Shown here: piece after piece, positions 27,271-35,633 of the stretch | How the letters are laid out: each line of letters opens with the position of its first letter | Position numbering within the stretch: the stretch's first letter is position 1 | Assembly (NCBI RefSeq): GCF_001562275.1 | Contig: NZ_CP014304.1 | Location: 4,340,001-4,404,000 of the forward strand | DNA: 64,000 nt | DNA from: Hymenobacter sp. PAMC 26628 | Lineage (GTDB): Bacteria > Bacteroidota > Bacteroidia > Cytophagales > Hymenobacteraceae | Direction of reading: 5' to 3' | Made by a program: the position numbers and the translations under genes | Notes under the pieces: generated by a model | What the model was told of the DNA's origin: nothing | Seen by the model: the letters and a program-made list of their open reading frames with translations, nothing else | The model's database searches: none

Positions 27271-28047
27271 TTGCTCCTACCCGTGCAAAATCAGTTGGTG
27301 CCCACCCGAGCGTTGCGCTCCCATTTATTGCCCCTAGCCGCGCTTGCGGCTGGCCTATGCCTGCCAGGGTGCGGCGACAAAGAGACTGCCCCCGACCCGT
27401 GTAAGGGACAGGTGGCCAACCCGCTCACCATCCAGTTCATCGAGGCGTTCGGTACGCCCACGCCCGACACGGCTTACAACAACCAGCCGATGGCCTTTCA
27501 GGCCCCCGGGGCCCCCTACACGAGCTACGAGTGGCTGGTGGGCCCCGTTGACAGCCGCACCAGCCGCGCCATCACCGTGGCGTTCGACCGCAGCACCCTG
27601 GGCGATATCGACGTGCGCTTAATTGCCAAGCGCCCCCCAAATACGGCCTGCTTCCCGAAAGATGACGGCATCGACACGCTCACCAAGCGCCTGACGCTGG
27701 TGTACTACAACGACCACCGGGCCCCCATCTACGGTAAGTTCCAGGGGGCCAACCAAGACGCGCCCGCCGACACGTTCAGCGTGCGGATTTATTCCGGCCC
27801 GGATTGGCAATACCCAAATAGTCCTGATCCACTCAACTATTTGATTGGCATTCCGAAGGGGTGCAAGGTGCCTTATCGGGAGATAGGGCTGACTTGGCGG
27901 GGTATCACGGCTACCAGTGGCGGCTGTACCAGCTTTAACGTCAACAGGGGTTACCTGACGACCCGTGACAGCATCCGGCTCGAATACCGGGCCCAGGTAT
28001 CGCCGACCATTATCGACAGGGTCTTCCTCGGCAAGCGGGTCCGCTAG
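27271..28047 (+). CDS. Lipoprotein of unknown function with PKD-like N-terminal part
   Basis: The 258-aa frame opens with TTG at 27271; a GTG at 27283 is an equally likely start. Either gives a lipoprotein signal (LLPLAALAAGLCLPGC, lipobox LPGC). After it comes a beta-rich segment resembling a PKD/Ig domain (YTSYEWLVGPVDSRTSRAIT, DIDVRLIAKRP) and a second part (RAPIYGKFQGANQDAPADTF to DRVFLGKRVR). I do not recognise the family. Twenty-nine bases separate it from the T9SS cargo gene, so the two are probably one transcript and may form a surface pair. The 12-G tract upstream could make expression phase-variable. The second half is visibly less GC-rich than the surroundings. Confidence 0.7.
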   Translation: MLLPVQNQLVPTRALRSHLLPLAALAAGLCLPGCGDKETAPDPCKGQVANPLTIQFIEAFGTPTPDTAYNNQPMAFQAPGAPYTSYEWLVGPVDSRTSRAITVAFDRSTLGDIDVRLIAKRPPNTACFPKDDGIDTLTKRLTLVYYNDHRAPIYGKFQGANQDAPADTFSVRIYSGPDWQYPNSPDPLNYLIGIPKGCKVPYREIGLTWRGITATSGGCTSFNVNRGYLTTRDSIRLEYRAQVSPTIIDRVFLGKRVR

Positions 28048-28076
28048 CCGCTTCTTTCCACCTTTTTTCCTATTTT

Positions 28077-30230
28077 ATGCGTTTTTCTACTCTTTTTGGG
28101 GTGGGGCTGCTGGCTGCGTCCCTATCCGGCCCGGCGCGGGTGCTCGCGCAAACCCCGTGCCCGCCCGCGGGCATCCGCACCGACCCGGCCAATCCCGCTG
28201 GTGGGGGCGGGAAGGTTAATTCCTTCAACTGGTATCGTGGCGATTACCAGCCCTCGGTGTACAATGGCACTATGTACACGCTCAACAGTCCGTATCCGGG
28301 GGTGGGGCAGGCGTATACTGAATTGCCCTGGCTTCAGGCAGCTAGTAATGCGGTAATGAACCGCTTCCAAGGCCATGTCGATACCCCCGGTGATGGTTGG
28401 GAGTTGATCCGGCGCGACCTTGGCTATTTGGATTCGGGTGCCGAAGCTAAAACCACCAATCCCTTGCTTATTCTCTATAACCGCCGTACCAGTGTGCTGC
28501 GCGTTTTCACGTGCGTTGGCGACCCGCAAAACAATTTCCAATTCGCGGAAATTAAGCTCAAGTTTGGTACTACGGCAACGTATAAAGCAGCTACCCTCAA
28601 CAGAATGAGCGCGTTGGGCGTGGCCCTCGAAGATACCGAACCGCGTACCAACCCGGAATTCGTATCGGCAACCCGCTACCTCAATGGCCGTTCCAAGTGG
28701 TTCGTTGCTGATTTTCCGATGGACTACGACCCGTGCATTTGCCAATTCGACTCGCAGTTTAATATCGAAGTCAATTTGATTACGCAAGCCGACGTGAAGC
28801 TGCTCGGCAAAACCGCCGGCAGCCTAATTGCAATGAAAGACGGCGGTACGGGCACCGCCACCGGCTCCACGGACCCCGACATGGACAAGGGCCTGCCGTT
28901 CATCCGCAAAATAAATTCTGCGCTAGACGCCGGCGGGAAGTCTTACGACAACATCGACAAGTTCACCACGAAGATGGCCAACCTGTTTCCCGATAAGGCT
29001 ACACCGTTAAGCTCATTTAAAGACGCGAGCAAATTAGGGAACTTTATGAAAGACGGCCTGAATTCTCTGCCTTACGTAGGGGCCGCCCTGAGTATGCTCG
29101 ACTATTTTATGGGCGGGGGGCAGGACGCTGGGCCGCAAAAAGTGGTGATGGAGCCAATGACCATTGAAATGAGCACGACCATTACGGGGACTATTACCAC
29201 CAACAACTGGTACACCAGCTTATCCTTCCAAAACCCCGGCAACCGCAATCCCAACAACATTCCGGAAAAAATCCCCTTCTACAACGAGGCAATGGGCGTG
29301 TTCAGCTTGTTGAAGCGCCCCACGGTGGACGTGCGGACCACCACGCCCTACACTGGCGCGGGCGGCGCCCCACAACCGGGGACTCAGCCGTTTACGCGGT
29401 ATTCATTTCGCTTAACGGAGGATTTGCAGTACGTCATCAATCCGGCGGCCCGTTTAGAAGTGCAGGATTTTCAGGCGGCGCTGGTGTTCGAGGGGCCCAA
29501 CCAAACAATTCCCACCCGGCCGTACTATGATTACGGCGGCATTCAGACTTACGAGGGCCCAACGACCAACGCCACTGGGATGATGCAACACGCGTACCGG
29601 ACGGATTACGTGGACGCCCGCAGCATCAAGAACAATATCTACTCCTACATTCGCAAAGGCCCCATCCAAGGCACTTATTACGGCCCCGAATTCTACTACA
29701 CCAACCTGTACCTAAAGGTGATGCTGAACCTGCGCCCGCTGGATTGCAGTACCTGCCAAAACGTGCTGTTCGTGGCCCGGTACCCCGTCAATCAAAACAA
29801 CGTTAGTGAGTATACCACGCTGCCGCGCGCCAGCGATGGCGTGTTGCCGCAGGCCACCCCGGCCACCGTCCAGGTCGTGTGCAACGGCAGCAAGTACCGC
29901 GATGCCGTGACGCTGCTGAAGCCGGGCCGCCCGCAAGCGGGCCCGCCGGCCGCGCCGGGCACCCCGGCCAGTGTTGCGTTGCAGGCTTATCCGAACCCCG
30001 CCACCGGCGCGGTCCGCCTGCGCTACCCGGTGGAGCAGCCCGGCCCGGTGCGGCTGACGTTGCGCAACAGCCTCGGGCAAACCGTGCGGACGCTGCTGGC
30101 GCAAAATGCCCCGGCCGGCGTGCAGGAGCTAAGCGCTGACCTGACCGGCCTGGCGCCCGGCGTTTACTACTGCGTCTTCCGCACAGCCACGCAAACCCAG
30201 GTCGAGCGGCTGGTCGTTGGCGGCAACTAA
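28077..30230 (+). CDS. Secreted protein with T9SS type-A sorting domain, unknown function
   Basis: This 717-aa protein begins with a signal peptide (MRFSTLFGVGLLAASLSG, cleaved near VLAQ). The central 600 residues match nothing I know; they include paired Cys (DPCICQFDS, DCSTCQNVLF) and a stretch rich in Thr, Tyr and Asn. The last 80 residues are the type-A sorting domain: YPNPATGAVRLRY, VRLTLRNSLGQTVRTLL, then LTGLAPGVYYCVF and VERLVVGGN. This domain is recognised by the type IX system, whose pore SprA is encoded 10 kb away, and is normally removed on export. The body (28.2-29.8 kb) uses more A/T-ending codons than its neighbours, suggesting transfer. It is the second gene of a probable two-gene operon and is followed by a strong terminator. 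Confidence 0.8.
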   Translation: MRFSTLFGVGLLAASLSGPARVLAQTPCPPAGIRTDPANPAGGGGKVNSFNWYRGDYQPSVYNGTMYTLNSPYPGVGQAYTELPWLQAASNAVMNRFQGHVDTPGDGWELIRRDLGYLDSGAEAKTTNPLLILYNRRTSVLRVFTCVGDPQNNFQFAEIKLKFGTTATYKAATLNRMSALGVALEDTEPRTNPEFVSATRYLNGRSKWFVADFPMDYDPCICQFDSQFNIEVNLITQADVKLLGKTAGSLIAMKDGGTGTATGSTDPDMDKGLPFIRKINSALDAGGKSYDNIDKFTTKMANLFPDKATPLSSFKDASKLGNFMKDGLNSLPYVGAALSMLDYFMGGGQDAGPQKVVMEPMTIEMSTTITGTITTNNWYTSLSFQNPGNRNPNNIPEKIPFYNEAMGVFSLLKRPTVDVRTTTPYTGAGGAPQPGTQPFTRYSFRLTEDLQYVINPAARLEVQDFQAALVFEGPNQTIPTRPYYDYGGIQTYEGPTTNATGMMQHAYRTDYVDARSIKNNIYSYIRKGPIQGTYYGPEFYYTNLYLKVMLNLRPLDCSTCQNVLFVARYPVNQNNVSEYTTLPRASDGVLPQATPATVQVVCNGSKYRDAVTLLKPGRPQAGPPAAPGTPASVALQAYPNPATGAVRLRYPVEQPGPVRLTLRNSLGQTVRTLLAQNAPAGVQELSADLTGLAPGVYYCVFRTATQTQVERLVVGGN

Positions 30231-30256
30231 GGTTGCAGCAACCGCAACCGATAATG

Positions 30257-30299
30257 CGTAAAAAGCCCCACCGGAACCGGCCGGTGGGGGCTTTTTACG
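30257..30299. terminator. Bidirectional intrinsic terminator
   Basis: CGTAAAAAGCCCCACCGG pairs with CCGGTGGGGGCTTTTTACG across a 6-base loop, with one bulged G and with A and T tracts on either side. It separates the convergent T9SS cargo gene and gatA. Confidence 0.85.
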
Positions 30300-30324
30300 T
30301 CGCCGCGCAACGCAACACCGCCCT

Positions 30325-31755
30325 TTAGGCCGCCGTTTCGGCCGGCACCAATTCGGTGGCGAAGGCCAGCAGCTCGGCTTCACGGAAGGCCCCGGCCATT
30401 ATTTGCAGGCCCATCGGCATCCCTTCGGCGTCGTCGCCCATGGGCACCGAGATGGCCGGCACGCCCGCCAGCGAGGCCTGCACCGTGAAAATATCGGCCA
30501 GGTACATGCTCACCGGGTCTTGCTTTTCGCCGATGCGGAAGGCCGTGGTGGGCGTGGTGGGCAGCACCAGGAAATCGTACTGGCGCAGCAGCTCGTCGGT
30601 CTTCTCTTTGATGAGGCGGCGCACGCGCTGGGCCTTGGTGTAGTAGGCGTCGTAGTAGTTGGCGCTGAGCACGAACGTACCGAGGATGATGCGCCGCTGC
30701 ACCTCCGTGCCGAAGCCCTGCGACCGGCTTTTCTTGTATAGCGACTCCAAATCCGTCACGTCGGGGGCCCGGTAGCCGTACTTCACGCCGTCGAAACGGC
30801 TGAGGTTGGAGCTGGCCTCGGCGGTGGTGAGGATGTAGTAGGTCGGAATCATCACGTCGAGGTAATGAAAATCGACCGGCTCCACCACGTGGCCCAGGCC
30901 GCGCAAGTGGTCCAACTGCCCTTCGAGGGCGGCTTTGATTTCGGGGTTCAGGCCCTCGTTGTCAATGGCATCGGCGATATAGCCGATGCGGTAGTGGCCG
31001 GCCGGGGCCAGCAGCTGGCTGTAGGCTGGCACCTCGCGCTGGCTGGCGGTGCTGTCCATGCCGTCGGGGCCCGCCATCACTTCGAGCAGCAGGGCGGCGT
31101 CTTCCACCGAGCGAGTCAGGGGCCCTATCTGGTCAAACGACGAGGCGAAGGCTACTAAACCGTAGCGCGAAATGCGCGAGTAGGTAGGTTTCAGGCCAAT
31201 GACGCCGCAAAAGGCCGCTGGCTGCCGCACCGAGCCGCCGGTGTCGGAGCCAATGGAGGCCAAGCACATATCGGCCTGCACGGCCACGGCCGAACCGCCC
31301 GACGAGCCGCCGGGCACCCGGTTAGGGTCGGCGGCGTTGCGGGCCGGGCCGAAGTACGAGCTTTCGTTGGAGCCACCCATGGCAAACTCGTCGCAGTTCT
31401 GCCGGCCGATGAGGATGGCGTCGGCGTCGAGCAAGCGCTGCACGGCCGTGCCGGTGAAAAGTGACTTAAAGCCGTCGAGCATGCGGCTGCTGCTTTGCAG
31501 CGAGTGGCCGGTATAGGCCAGCACGTCTTTCAACCCGATGACCATACCGGCCAGGGGCCCGGCGGTGCCGGCGGTGCGCTTGGCGTCTATGGCGTCGGCC
31601 TGGGCGCGGGCCTCGTCGGCCCACACTTCCAGGAAGGCATTGAGGTGCTGCTGCCGCTCGATGTTACCGAGGTAATAGTCAACGAGCTGACGGCAGGACG
31701 TGGTGCCCGCCGTCAGCTCGCGCTGAATTGCCGAAAGAGAACTGAAACGCTTCAA
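30325..31755 (-). CDS. gatA: Aspartyl/glutamyl-tRNA amidotransferase subunit A
   Basis: This 476-aa amidase subunit of GatCAB converts mischarged Glu-tRNA(Gln) or Asp-tRNA(Asn) to the correct amide using ammonia from glutamine. The catalytic triad of the amidase signature family is visible: Lys in GPLAGMVIGLKDVLAYTG, and the two Ser in RVPGGSSGGSAVAVQADMC and IGSDTGGSVRQPAAFCGVIG. The C-terminal part has TYYILTTAEASSNLSRFDG, YDFLVLPTTPTTAF and AGVPAISVPMG. The start codon is TTG at 31755 (MKRFSSLSAIQREL). gatB and gatC are not adjacent, as is usual in Bacteroidota. It follows the two tatA genes on the same strand and could share their transcript. Confidence 0.95.
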   Translation of the reverse strand: MKRFSSLSAIQRELTAGTTSCRQLVDYYLGNIERQQHLNAFLEVWADEARAQADAIDAKRTAGTAGPLAGMVIGLKDVLAYTGHSLQSSSRMLDGFKSLFTGTAVQRLLDADAILIGRQNCDEFAMGGSNESSYFGPARNAADPNRVPGGSSGGSAVAVQADMCLASIGSDTGGSVRQPAAFCGVIGLKPTYSRISRYGLVAFASSFDQIGPLTRSVEDAALLLEVMAGPDGMDSTASQREVPAYSQLLAPAGHYRIGYIADAIDNEGLNPEIKAALEGQLDHLRGLGHVVEPVDFHYLDVMIPTYYILTTAEASSNLSRFDGVKYGYRAPDVTDLESLYKKSRSQGFGTEVQRRIILGTFVLSANYYDAYYTKAQRVRRLIKEKTDELLRQYDFLVLPTTPTTAFRIGEKQDPVSMYLADIFTVQASLAGVPAISVPMGDDAEGMPMGLQIMAGAFREAELLAFATELVPAETAA

Positions 31756-31782
31756 ACTACTCGCAAATTATTTGAGGGGTAC

Positions 31783-32211
31783 CTAAACGCTGGGCGGGCT
31801 GTAGGGCTGCCGGGGCTGCGTGCCTTCGGGGGCCAGGTTGGGCGGCAACACGGGGGCCACGTAGGGCTGCTCGGTAGGGGCCCCGGCTACCGGGTGCGGC
31901 TCGTAGCCGGGAGTAGGCTGGGCGGCGTAGGGGTCATGCGGGGCCCCGGGCTGCGCCGGGTAATTGGGGTTGTAGCCGGGGTTGGGGTTGTAATTAGGGT
32001 TGGGATTGTACGGCTGCTGGGGCTGCTGGCCGGCGCGCTCAAACTCGTTACGAATTTCGCTGCTGGCATCCTTAAACTCGCGAATGCCTTTGCCGAGGCC
32101 CCGGGCCAACTCAGGAATTTTGTTGGCCCCGAAAAACACGAGGATGACGACCATGATGAGGATCAACTCGGAGCCGCCGATGTCACCTAGAAACAAAAGG
32201 GACTGTTGCAT
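31783..32211 (-). CDS. tatA: Twin-arginine translocase TatA/TatE family protein with Pro/Asn/Tyr-rich tail
   Basis: This 142-aa protein has one N-terminal membrane helix and the amphipathic helix typical of TatA (SELILIMVVILVFFGANKIP then ELARGLGKGIREFKDASSEI). TatA oligomers form the conduit for folded proteins carrying RR signal peptides. The remaining 85 residues are unusual: a low-complexity tail of YNPNPNYNPNPGYNPNYP followed by Pro-rich sequence. It lies 47 bases behind a second tatA, so the two are almost certainly cotranscribed. Whether one acts as TatB cannot be decided by sequence; both have the FGxxKIPEL/FGAKRIPEL signature of TatA. Confidence 0.9.
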   Translation of the reverse strand: MQQSLLFLGDIGGSELILIMVVILVFFGANKIPELARGLGKGIREFKDASSEIRNEFERAGQQPQQPYNPNPNYNPNPGYNPNYPAQPGAPHDPYAAQPTPGYEPHPVAGAPTEQPYVAPVLPPNLAPEGTQPRQPYSPPSV

Positions 32212-32258
32212 ATAGTGCTAATTAAAAGGATTGCGAATGAGTGACTACACCAAAGGCC

Positions 32259-32684
32259 CTAGCTCAATTGCTGGCTGGGGTCGTTGGGGTTGCGCGCCGG
32301 CGGGGCAGGCTGCTGGTAGCCGGGCTGGCCAGGCTGCGGATACTGGGGCTGGTAGCCATTTTGCTGCTGGGGGTAACCATTTTGCTGCGGATAGCCCTGT
32401 TGGGGGTAGCCCTGCTGCGGGTATGGCTGCTGGTAGCCGTTGGGCTGCTGGGGATAACCCTGGGGCGGATAGATCTGCCCGTTGTTGTCTTGGGGATACG
32501 GTGCTTGGTCGCGGTACGCTGGCGGGGTTTCCTTGGTCGCGTCTTTGAATTCGCGCACGCCCGAACCCAAACCTTTGAACAGCTCCGGGATGCGCTTGGC
32601 CCCGAACAGCAATACAATCACAAAAACAATCAACAGCAGTTCGCCGCCGTTGGGAATACCGAGCAAGAACAAGGAAGCAAGCAT
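32259..32684 (-). CDS. tatA: Second TatA/TatE family protein with Gln/Pro/Tyr-rich repeat tail
   Basis: This 141-aa protein has the TatA core (NGGELLLIVFVIVLLFGAKR, IPELFKGLGSGVREFKDATK). The tail from about residue 50 is made almost only of Gln, Pro, Tyr, Gly and Asn, with repeated GYPQQ units (QQGYPQQGYPQQNGYPQQQN). Such composition is intrinsically disordered and prion-like. TatA proteins usually end in a short charged tail, so both tails here are atypical. A -7 element lies 72 bases upstream and should drive both tatA genes. tatC is not in the window. Confidence 0.9.
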   Translation of the reverse strand: MLASLFLLGIPNGGELLLIVFVIVLLFGAKRIPELFKGLGSGVREFKDATKETPPAYRDQAPYPQDNNGQIYPPQGYPQQPNGYQQPYPQQGYPQQGYPQQNGYPQQQNGYQPQYPQPGQPGYQQPAPPARNPNDPSQQLS

Positions 32685-32755
32685 AGGGGGAGGGCCGTTT
32701 GGCCCGGTAAAGGGTTGAGTAGGACGTTATACGGAGCCCGGGCCCGGCTGGATGG

Positions 32756-32763
32756 CAAAGATA
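32756..32763 (-). promoter_or_regulatory. Bacteroidota -7 element upstream of the tatA pair
   Basis: The minus strand reads TATCTTTG, an exact TAnnTTTG, 72 bases before the ATG of the first tatA. No convincing -33 box is visible. Confidence 0.45.
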
Positions 32764-32940
32764 CCGCATCGCCTGCGGTTGTGCGGCGCGGCCCCTAATA
32801 ATTTGGTGGAGCCGGAGGAAAGGTTGGCCGGGCGCTGGGGCCCCTTGGTCGGATTATTAAATACAGGGTTGGTTTAGCAACGTAGTTTGTTTTTTATTAA
32901 TGATCGGCTCTCAAAGTCAGTTCCCACTTTCGTACTACTC

Positions 32941-33804
32941 ATGACCGTTTCCCCAAATCAGGAACTGGTTCAGCCGCCCGTGGCCGGCGGCGCCGAAGTG
33001 CTGGCAGCTGCCCCGCCCCAGCTTTTCGCCGATTTAGTGCACCTGGCCGCCGTAGCATGCGGCGTGCCGCACGCGCTGGTGGCCCTGGCCGGACCCGGGG
33101 CCCTAGCCGTGCAGGCCCGGCACGGGCGGGCAACGGGCATGCCCGAGTTAGACAAATTTTGCCGGGCCTTGCTGGGGCCTGAGCCCACAGCGGCGGACAC
33201 CGATGGGGTGGCTACCAGCTTGTCGCACACCCACTTTTGCGCCGGCGTTGCGTTTCAGGGCCCGGGGGGGGAGCTGCTGGGTGTGCTGGGCGTGGGGGCC
33301 CCTACCCCGCTGGCCCTCGCCGATGACCAGCGCGAGGCCTTGGCCTGCCTGGCCCGGCGGGCCACCGACTACGTGGCCCAGGGCCTGGCCCAGCGGGCTT
33401 TGGCCGACCAGCAGCAGTTGGCGGCGGTGTTTCGGGTGGCCGGCGCGGCCGGACCAGTGCAGCGGCCCGAGCTGTACGTGAAGCAGGATGCCCGCCTGCT
33501 GCGCGTGCTCCCTGCCGATGTGACGCACTTCGAGGCGCTGGGCGACTACGTGAACCTGTACACTGTGCGGGAACGCTTCACCGTGTACGGCACCATGAAG
33601 GACATGGAAGCGCGCCTGCCCGCCACCGATTTCGCCCGTGTCCACCGCAAATACATCATTCGCCTCGACCGCCTGCTGACCCTCGAAGGCGACACCGTAT
33701 TGCTCGACGCCGGCCCCGGGGCCCCAGCCGGCCGGCCCGCCACGGCCGTGCCCATCGGCAGCTCTTACCGGGCGGCGCTGCTGGCCCGCCTCCACGTGCT
33801 GTAG
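32941..33804 (+). CDS. GAF-like sensor with C-terminal LytTR DNA-binding domain
   Basis: This 287-aa protein is a probable one-component transcription regulator. Residues about 10-165 look like a GAF-type sensor (LFADLVHLAAVACGVPHALV, SHTHFCAGVAFQGPGGELLG, LADDQREALACLARRATDYV). Residues about 180-285 are a LytTR domain: THFEALGDYVNLYTVRERFT, FARVHRKYIIRLDRLLTLEG, then PIGSSYRAALLARLHVL. LytTR proteins often control envelope or exopolysaccharide genes; the target here is unknown, and no receiver domain or kinase is adjacent. The start at 32941 is the internal ATG; the open frame upstream is AT-rich leader containing TAGTTTG, a near -7 element. Confidence 0.85.
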   Translation: MTVSPNQELVQPPVAGGAEVLAAAPPQLFADLVHLAAVACGVPHALVALAGPGALAVQARHGRATGMPELDKFCRALLGPEPTAADTDGVATSLSHTHFCAGVAFQGPGGELLGVLGVGAPTPLALADDQREALACLARRATDYVAQGLAQRALADQQQLAAVFRVAGAAGPVQRPELYVKQDARLLRVLPADVTHFEALGDYVNLYTVRERFTVYGTMKDMEARLPATDFARVHRKYIIRLDRLLTLEGDTVLLDAGPGAPAGRPATAVPIGSSYRAALLARLHVL

Positions 33805-34148
33805 CCGCCAGCTACCGCCAGCCCAGCTTTACCGAGAAAATCGGCCCATTGAACGAGTCGGCCCGGGGCAGCCCGCCGCGGCGCCCCACTTTTATGGCGG
33901 CTACCGGCCATTAGCCGCCCCTGCCGGGCTTTGCCCGGCACCGGGCGGTGGCCGCGGCTAAGTTTGTTTTCATAGCTTTGGAAAGACACCGCGCCTTGCT
34001 CGGTGTCTTTTTTTTAGCCCGCACGGGGGCCCCGGGCGCAGCTTTGGTACGCTAAAGCGGCACCGCTAGGCTATGCTTGGCCTAGCATATGCTGCTCTGG
34101 GGCCCCAGGGCAAAGCCAAGCGCAGCTTGGCGGCACCAGCAATTTGCT
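33805..34148. other. Intergenic region with terminator, -7 elements and a long-range inverted repeat
   Basis: No complete gene is visible. The minus strand of 33812-33889 could encode 25 residues ending SFNGPIFSVKLGWR-stop, which looks like the last strand of an outer-membrane barrel, but the frame is closed upstream. Two exact TAnnTTTG elements follow (TAAGTTTG 33959-33966, TAGCTTTG 33973-33980), directly before a strong terminator. Further on, CGCTAAAGC (34050-34058) pairs with GCTTTAGCG (34146-34154) around the hairpin GCTAGGC/GCCTAGC (34065-34086). These structures end the EnvC-like gene. Confidence 0.5.
33982..34015 (+). terminator. Intrinsic terminator, plus strand
   Basis: AAAGACACCG and CGGTGTCTTT form a perfect 10-bp stem (33982-33991, 34001-34010) with a run of eight T. 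It is 180 bases beyond the LytTR gene but only a few bases after two -7 elements, so it may also end a very short RNA. Confidence 0.85.
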
Positions 34149-35627
34149 TTAGCGGCGGCCCAGCCAGCTTTCGGGGTTGAGGTTGGCCGAGTTGTGCCAC
34201 ACCTGGAACTGGAGCTCGGCGGTGCCGTCACTGCCCGCGGCCACCGTGCCGATGACGTCGCGGGCGCGCACCCGCTGGCCGTCGCTCACGCTCACCGTGC
34301 GCATCTTGGCGTACACCGTGAAGTAGTCGCCGTGTTGAATCATAACGATGGTATTCATGCCTGCAATGCTGGTGATGGTGAGCACCTTGCCGTCGAAGCA
34401 GGCCCGCACCGGCTCGCCGGCCCCGGTCTGGATGTCGATGCCCCGGTTTTCCACCGTCACGTGGCGCAGCACCGGGTGCGGGTGCCGCCCAAAGCGCTGG
34501 CTGATGAAGCCGCGGCCCACCGGCCAGGGCAGCCGCCCCTTGTTGCCGGCAAAGTTGGACGCCACCAGGGCGGTTTCCGGGGTGAGGGCCACGCGGCTGG
34601 CGCTGCGGTCGGCGGCGGTTTCGGGGGCGTCGGCGTCGGGGCCGTCGTCGCTGCGGGAGGTGCGGCGGCCGCTGCGGGCGCGGGTGGTGGCCAGGGCCTC
34701 GCGGCGGGCGGCGAGGCGCGCGGCCCGGGCGGCGCGGGCAATTTCCTCGCGCACGCGCTCGGCAATCAGGTGGTCGAGGCGCTCCACGGCCTGCTGGCGC
34801 TCGGCCAGCTCGGCGCGTAGGCCCTGCTCCTGCTGGCCCAGCTGCTGCACCACCTCGTCCTGCTGGGTTTTGAGGGTGAGCAGGCTTTTATTCTCCGACA
34901 GCTGGGTGTTCAGCAGGGCCCCCTTGCGGCGCTGCTGCTGCGTGAGGCCCGTGAGCTGCTCGTGCAGCCGCACCTGCGTGCCGCGGATGCGCGCCGCCTG
35001 CTGCTGCCGCTCCTCGGTGTATTGGCGCACGTAGCGCAGCCGCAGCACGAACTGATTGAACGAGTCGGCGGCGAACAAAAACATGAGCTGGTTGAAGCCG
35101 TTGGCCGTTTTCGACGCTGTGTACAGCAGCCGGGCGTACTCGTCCTTCAGCTCGGCCAGGCTGTGCTGGGTTTGCAGCACCTGCTGGGCCGTTTGGTGCA
35201 CATTGGTGTCGATGCCGTGCAGCTGGGTCGAAATATTTTGGATGACGTCCTGCTTCACCACCAGCTGCTCCTTGATGACGCTGAGCTGGCCCAACGTCAC
35301 CTTTTTCTTGGCCTGGGTTTGGTCCAGGGCCCGGCTTTTTTCCTGGATAGCTTGCAGGTTGGCGCGCCGCTCGCGCTCCAACTGGGCCTTGCTTTTAGCT
35401 GGGGGCCCCACCGCCACGCGCGTTTTCCGGCGGCGCGCCGGGGCCGGGCGACTCTTGGCCGAATGCGTCGGGGCAGCTTTTTTGCGGCGCGGGTGGTGTT
35501 GCGCGGGGGCCCCCAGGGCCTGGCCCAGCCACAGGCACAGCACCAACAAGCCGGCCACAGTGGCCCGAAGCGACTTGCGTCGCCGTTGTTTTGGGGGCCG
35601 TTGTGTTGCTTGCGCCGTGCCGTTCAC
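34149..35627 (-). CDS. EnvC-like murein hydrolase activator (degenerate M23/LytM domain)
   Basis: This 492-aa protein has a basic N-terminus with a signal anchor (ATVAGLLVLCLWLGQALG), a long coiled coil (about residues 80-285, QLERERRANLQAIQEKSRAL onward), a low-complexity Arg/Ala stretch, and a C-terminal LytM fold (about 365-492). The zinc ligands are lost: HxxxD is replaced by NRGID and the final HxH by QFQVW. A LytM domain without zinc plus a coiled coil defines EnvC, which activates cell-division amidases rather than cutting murein itself. The start is GTG at 35627, six bases from the stop of the DUF4292 gene. The order TPR - DUF4292 - EnvC-like is a recurring envelope cluster in Bacteroidota. 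Confidence 0.88.
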   Translation of the reverse strand: MNGTAQATQRPPKQRRRKSLRATVAGLLVLCLWLGQALGAPAQHHPRRKKAAPTHSAKSRPAPARRRKTRVAVGPPAKSKAQLERERRANLQAIQEKSRALDQTQAKKKVTLGQLSVIKEQLVVKQDVIQNISTQLHGIDTNVHQTAQQVLQTQHSLAELKDEYARLLYTASKTANGFNQLMFLFAADSFNQFVLRLRYVRQYTEERQQQAARIRGTQVRLHEQLTGLTQQQRRKGALLNTQLSENKSLLTLKTQQDEVVQQLGQQEQGLRAELAERQQAVERLDHLIAERVREEIARAARAARLAARREALATTRARSGRRTSRSDDGPDADAPETAADRSASRVALTPETALVASNFAGNKGRLPWPVGRGFISQRFGRHPHPVLRHVTVENRGIDIQTGAGEPVRACFDGKVLTITSIAGMNTIVMIQHGDYFTVYAKMRTVSVSDGQRVRARDVIGTVAAGSDGTAELQFQVWHNSANLNPESWLGRR

Positions 35628-35633
35628 TCCGTG

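Noticed and set aside
33765..33989. 74-codon minus-strand ORF opposite the end of the LytTR gene
   Set aside because: It overlaps the LytTR domain coding region and has no domain or promoter. It lies in a different frame from the small barrel-like fragment described.
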